DNA of 6,369 nucleotides from Bog-473 sp052140165 (GTDB taxonomy: Bacteria; Actinomycetota; Acidimicrobiia; Acidimicrobiales; RAAP-2), in assembly GCA_052140165.1 (NCBI GenBank), contig JBKQUM010000097.1, positions 1 through 6,369 on the forward strand. Reading direction: 5' to 3'. Positions within the stretch are counted from its first letter, which is position 1. Each line of letters opens with the position of its first letter. Positions 5,140-6,369 of this stretch are shown in pieces. The translations under genes were made by a program, and so were the position numbers. The notes beneath the pieces are model-generated. The model worked only from the letters and a program-made list of their open reading frames with translations, made no database searches and was not told where the DNA came from.

Positions 5140-5304
5140 CTATCGGTGATTGATGGCGACGAGACCGTGCGGACCACTGACTCGTAGAAACTGGACGTAT
5201 TCCTGCTGAGCCCCGCGTGGGCTCTTCAGGCGGTAGTGGCCGCGAGTGATTAGGTATTGGCCCGAATGCTCCGTCGATGCGCGTCCTGGGAGCCAGAGCA
5301 CCAT
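5140..5304 (-). CDS. Doubtful 54-aa ORF, hypothetical
   Basis: ATG at 5304 opens a frame starting MVLWLPGRASTEHSG and continuing through QYLITRGHYRLKSPRG and YVQFLRVSGPHGLVAINHR to TAG. The alternation of Tyr, Leu and Val with polar residues looks like a small beta-rich protein, and third codon positions are about two-thirds G or C. There is no good Shine-Dalgarno (GGAAG is about 11 nt upstream), the frame has a stop just before the start, and no family is recognised. It could be a fragment of a larger gene broken by the neighbouring IS, or chance. Confidence 0.25.
   Translation of the reverse strand: MVLWLPGRASTEHSGQYLITRGHYRLKSPRGAQQEYVQFLRVSGPHGLVAINHR
5202..5230. repeat. Stem-loop with GAGCCC/GGGCTC core
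   Basis: GAGCCC (5208-5213) and GGGCTC (5219-5224) around CGCGT, flanked by a second pairing CCTG/CAGG (5202-5205, 5227-5230) across a 2x2 internal loop. No T-run follows on either strand. It lies inside the doubtful 54-aa frame. Confidence 0.4.
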
Positions 5305-5402
5305 CTCACGAACGCTTCCGGCGCGACATCAATACCTCGCAGTTCGGCTATCTTCCTGCCGAAGCCAGCCGGCATCCGATCTGAATCGCCTCTAGGCCGA
5401 TC

Positions 5403-5436
5403 GGGCTCGGGAGCCCTCTCCCTATAGAAAGACGTG
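5403..5436 (+). promoter_or_regulatory. Putative cyclophilin promoter with upstream dyad
   Basis: A TATAGA -10-like hexamer (5423-5428) places transcription start near 5435, at the GTG 5436 / GTG 5442 start region, so the mRNA may be leaderless; only a weak GAAAG could act as Shine-Dalgarno. GGGCTC/GAGCCC dyad arms (5403-5416, 2-nt centre) sit just upstream in the -35 zone, where no TTGACA-like box is seen, so activator or repressor control is possible. Confidence 0.4.
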
Positions 5437-5441
5437 TGTTA

Positions 5442-6369
5442 GTGAGAAAGCCGACTCCGAATCACGTCGTCGCGGGAAGCATTCTCGTAACCGTTGTCGC
5501 GGTCGCAGGGTCCATAGTCGCGGTGCCCGCGGCCGCGGCCGCGGGCACGTCCTCAGCGTCGAAGCTATTGACCAGCGCGCTCGTTCCCGTATCCACGGCG
5601 AAGCAGGCGGGATTCACGGAGGTCGTCAGCGCTCCCACCACCTCAACGAACACCGGCGTCACCGGGTGTCCCGATGGAGCCCGAGAGGAATTGGCGAGTG
5701 CATCCGGAAAGCTCGGTTTGGAGTCTGAAGTGCTCTACTGTGAATCAACAGCAGATGCGGAATCGCTCTTGAAAAGTCTTGGATCCAACGATAAGGCGCA
5801 AGCGGGACTCAACCCTCCGAAGAGTCTCGGAACAACAGCCGTCGAGCGGGTGGGCTCAGATTCGGCCTACATCATCGCCTGGCACCGCGGCGCCGCATTC
5901 GAGTTCACGGCCCTGTCCTTGGGCCTGCCCTCGAGTTCGACGACGAGTACCACCACGGGGACACCGGTTCCACTTACCGCGCACGACAAACAGGTGCTGG
6001 CGACCGCAGCGGCACAACAGAACTCGAGATTCACGAATGTAACGGTGTCCTCGGGGACCGGCGGTTCGGCAGCCGAGGAGAAGGCGCAGGCAGCCGCAAA
6101 CGCAGCTTCGGTGGCTGCCGGCTGTCCAAAGAATCCCACCACCGCGCTGCAGAAGCCGAAGTGGAGCAGCGCACCGGCGATGATCATCGATCCCGCCAAG
6201 GCCTATACCGCTACCGTGAAGACCGATGTGGGCACATTCGTGATTGCGCTTGATGCAAAGGATGCCCCCCAAACGGTCAACAACTTCGTCTTCCTGGCTC
6301 AGCACCGTTTCTTCGACTGCGTGATCTTCCATCGGGTCATCCCGGGGTTCGTGGATCAAACGGGGGACC
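5442..6369 (+). CDS. Exported cyclophilin-type peptidyl-prolyl cis-trans isomerase (partial, 3' end outside)
   Basis: 309 codons are visible. Residues 1-35 form a signal peptide: basic VRKPTPNH, a hydrophobic core (VVAGSILVTVVAVAGSIVAV), and an alanine-rich cleavage region (PAAAAAG). No lipobox cysteine is present, so secretion or loose anchoring is expected. About 40-245 is an unrecognised, Ser/Thr/Ala-rich extracytoplasmic region with three cysteines (76, 100, 228). The cyclophilin domain begins at about 254: YTATVKTDVGTFVIALDAKDAP, NNFVFLAQHRFF (split here), then FHRVIPGFVDQTGD, which contains the catalytic Arg (298, in FHRV) and the Gln (306) of the active site. The rest is beyond the window. 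It would catalyse proline isomerisation in folding of exported proteins. Start: GTG 5442, or GTG 5436 two codons earlier. The gene points away from the accessory region and is probably native. Confidence 0.88.
   Translation, partial: MRKPTPNHVVAGSILVTVVAVAGSIVAVPAAAAAGTSSASKLLTSALVPVSTAKQAGFTEVVSAPTTSTNTGVTGCPDGAREELASASGKLGLESEVLYCESTADAESLLKSLGSNDKAQAGLNPPKSLGTTAVERVGSDSAYIIAWHRGAAFEFTALSLGLPSSSTTSTTTGTPVPLTAHDKQVLATAAAQQNSRFTNVTVSSGTGGSAAEEKAQAAANAASVAAGCPKNPTTALQKPKWSSAPAMIIDPAKAYTATVKTDVGTFVIALDAKDAPQTVNNFVFLAQHRFFDCVIFHRVIPGFVDQTGD
5523..5548. repeat. 26-bp perfect palindrome inside the cyclophilin signal-peptide region
   Basis: The half-site GTGCCCGCGGCCG is followed directly by its reverse complement, with no spacer. 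It encodes VPAAAAAG-type residues, so alanine codon repetition (GCG/GCC) accounts for the core, but the outer GTGCCC/GGGCAC arms extend the symmetry beyond that. A strong hairpin in the mRNA about 80 nt from the start is expected. Confidence 0.7.

Larger units (their letters stand above)
5045..5441. other. Long intergenic region, mostly unexplained
   Basis: About 400 nt between the IS3 remnant and the cyclophilin gene. It contains one doubtful minus-strand 54-codon frame (5140-5304), two stem-loops sharing the same GAGCCC/GGGCTC arms (5202-5230 and 5403-5416), and the presumed cyclophilin promoter at its right end. No tRNA or other RNA gene was recognised. Confidence 0.5.

Noticed and set aside
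5045..5441. tRNA or structured RNA gene
   Set aside because: Stem-loops are present but no cloverleaf, T-arm or CCA-like layout could be built.

Overview
The window looks like a high-GC actinobacterial chromosome segment. The compact HTH / Rep_trans / large serine recombinase set, the TacAT-type toxin-antitoxin pair and the secreted cyclophilin are all styles common in Actinomycetota. The cyclophilin flanking sequence and the Rep C-terminal half resemble, from memory, Acidimicrobiia proteins; that class call is inference only.

Left part (1-2630, all minus strand): a mobile-element core read right to left. A 146-aa helix-turn-helix protein is followed by a Rep_trans replication initiation factor, then a tiny 68-aa frame overlapping the rep stop by 4 nt and the recombinase start by 77 nt, then a large serine recombinase that leaves the window. 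The recombinase has a clear -1-type frameshift inside its zinc-ribbon region, so the integrase copy may be dead. A perfect 8-bp-arm inverted repeat sits directly upstream of the HTH gene and is the obvious operator candidate.

Middle (2712-3604, plus strand): a divergent toxin-antitoxin operon. It encodes a DUF1778/TacA-like ribbon-helix-helix antitoxin and a TacT-like GNAT toxin, joined by a TAGTG stop/start overlap. A palindromic operator overlaps a promoter whose predicted start coincides with the antitoxin ATG (leaderless mRNA). This pair probably stabilises the mobile element or is cargo beside it.

Right part (3605-5441): a scarred accessory zone. It holds the first ~56 residues of a RibD_C/DHFR-family reductase fused in frame to a two-TM protein with a PH-like tail, a short hairpin, a 53-aa two-CxxC zinc-ribbon protein with a near-perfect Shine-Dalgarno, the C-terminal remnant of an IS3-family transposase, and ~400 nt with at most one doubtful 54-aa frame. 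The end (5442 onward) is the N-terminal part of an exported cyclophilin-type peptidyl-prolyl isomerase, probably the chromosomal side of the region.

No RNA gene, CRISPR array or obviously new defence system was found. The least explained items are the tiny tandem-repeat ORF between rep and recombinase, the chimeric reductase/membrane gene and the zinc-ribbon miniprotein.
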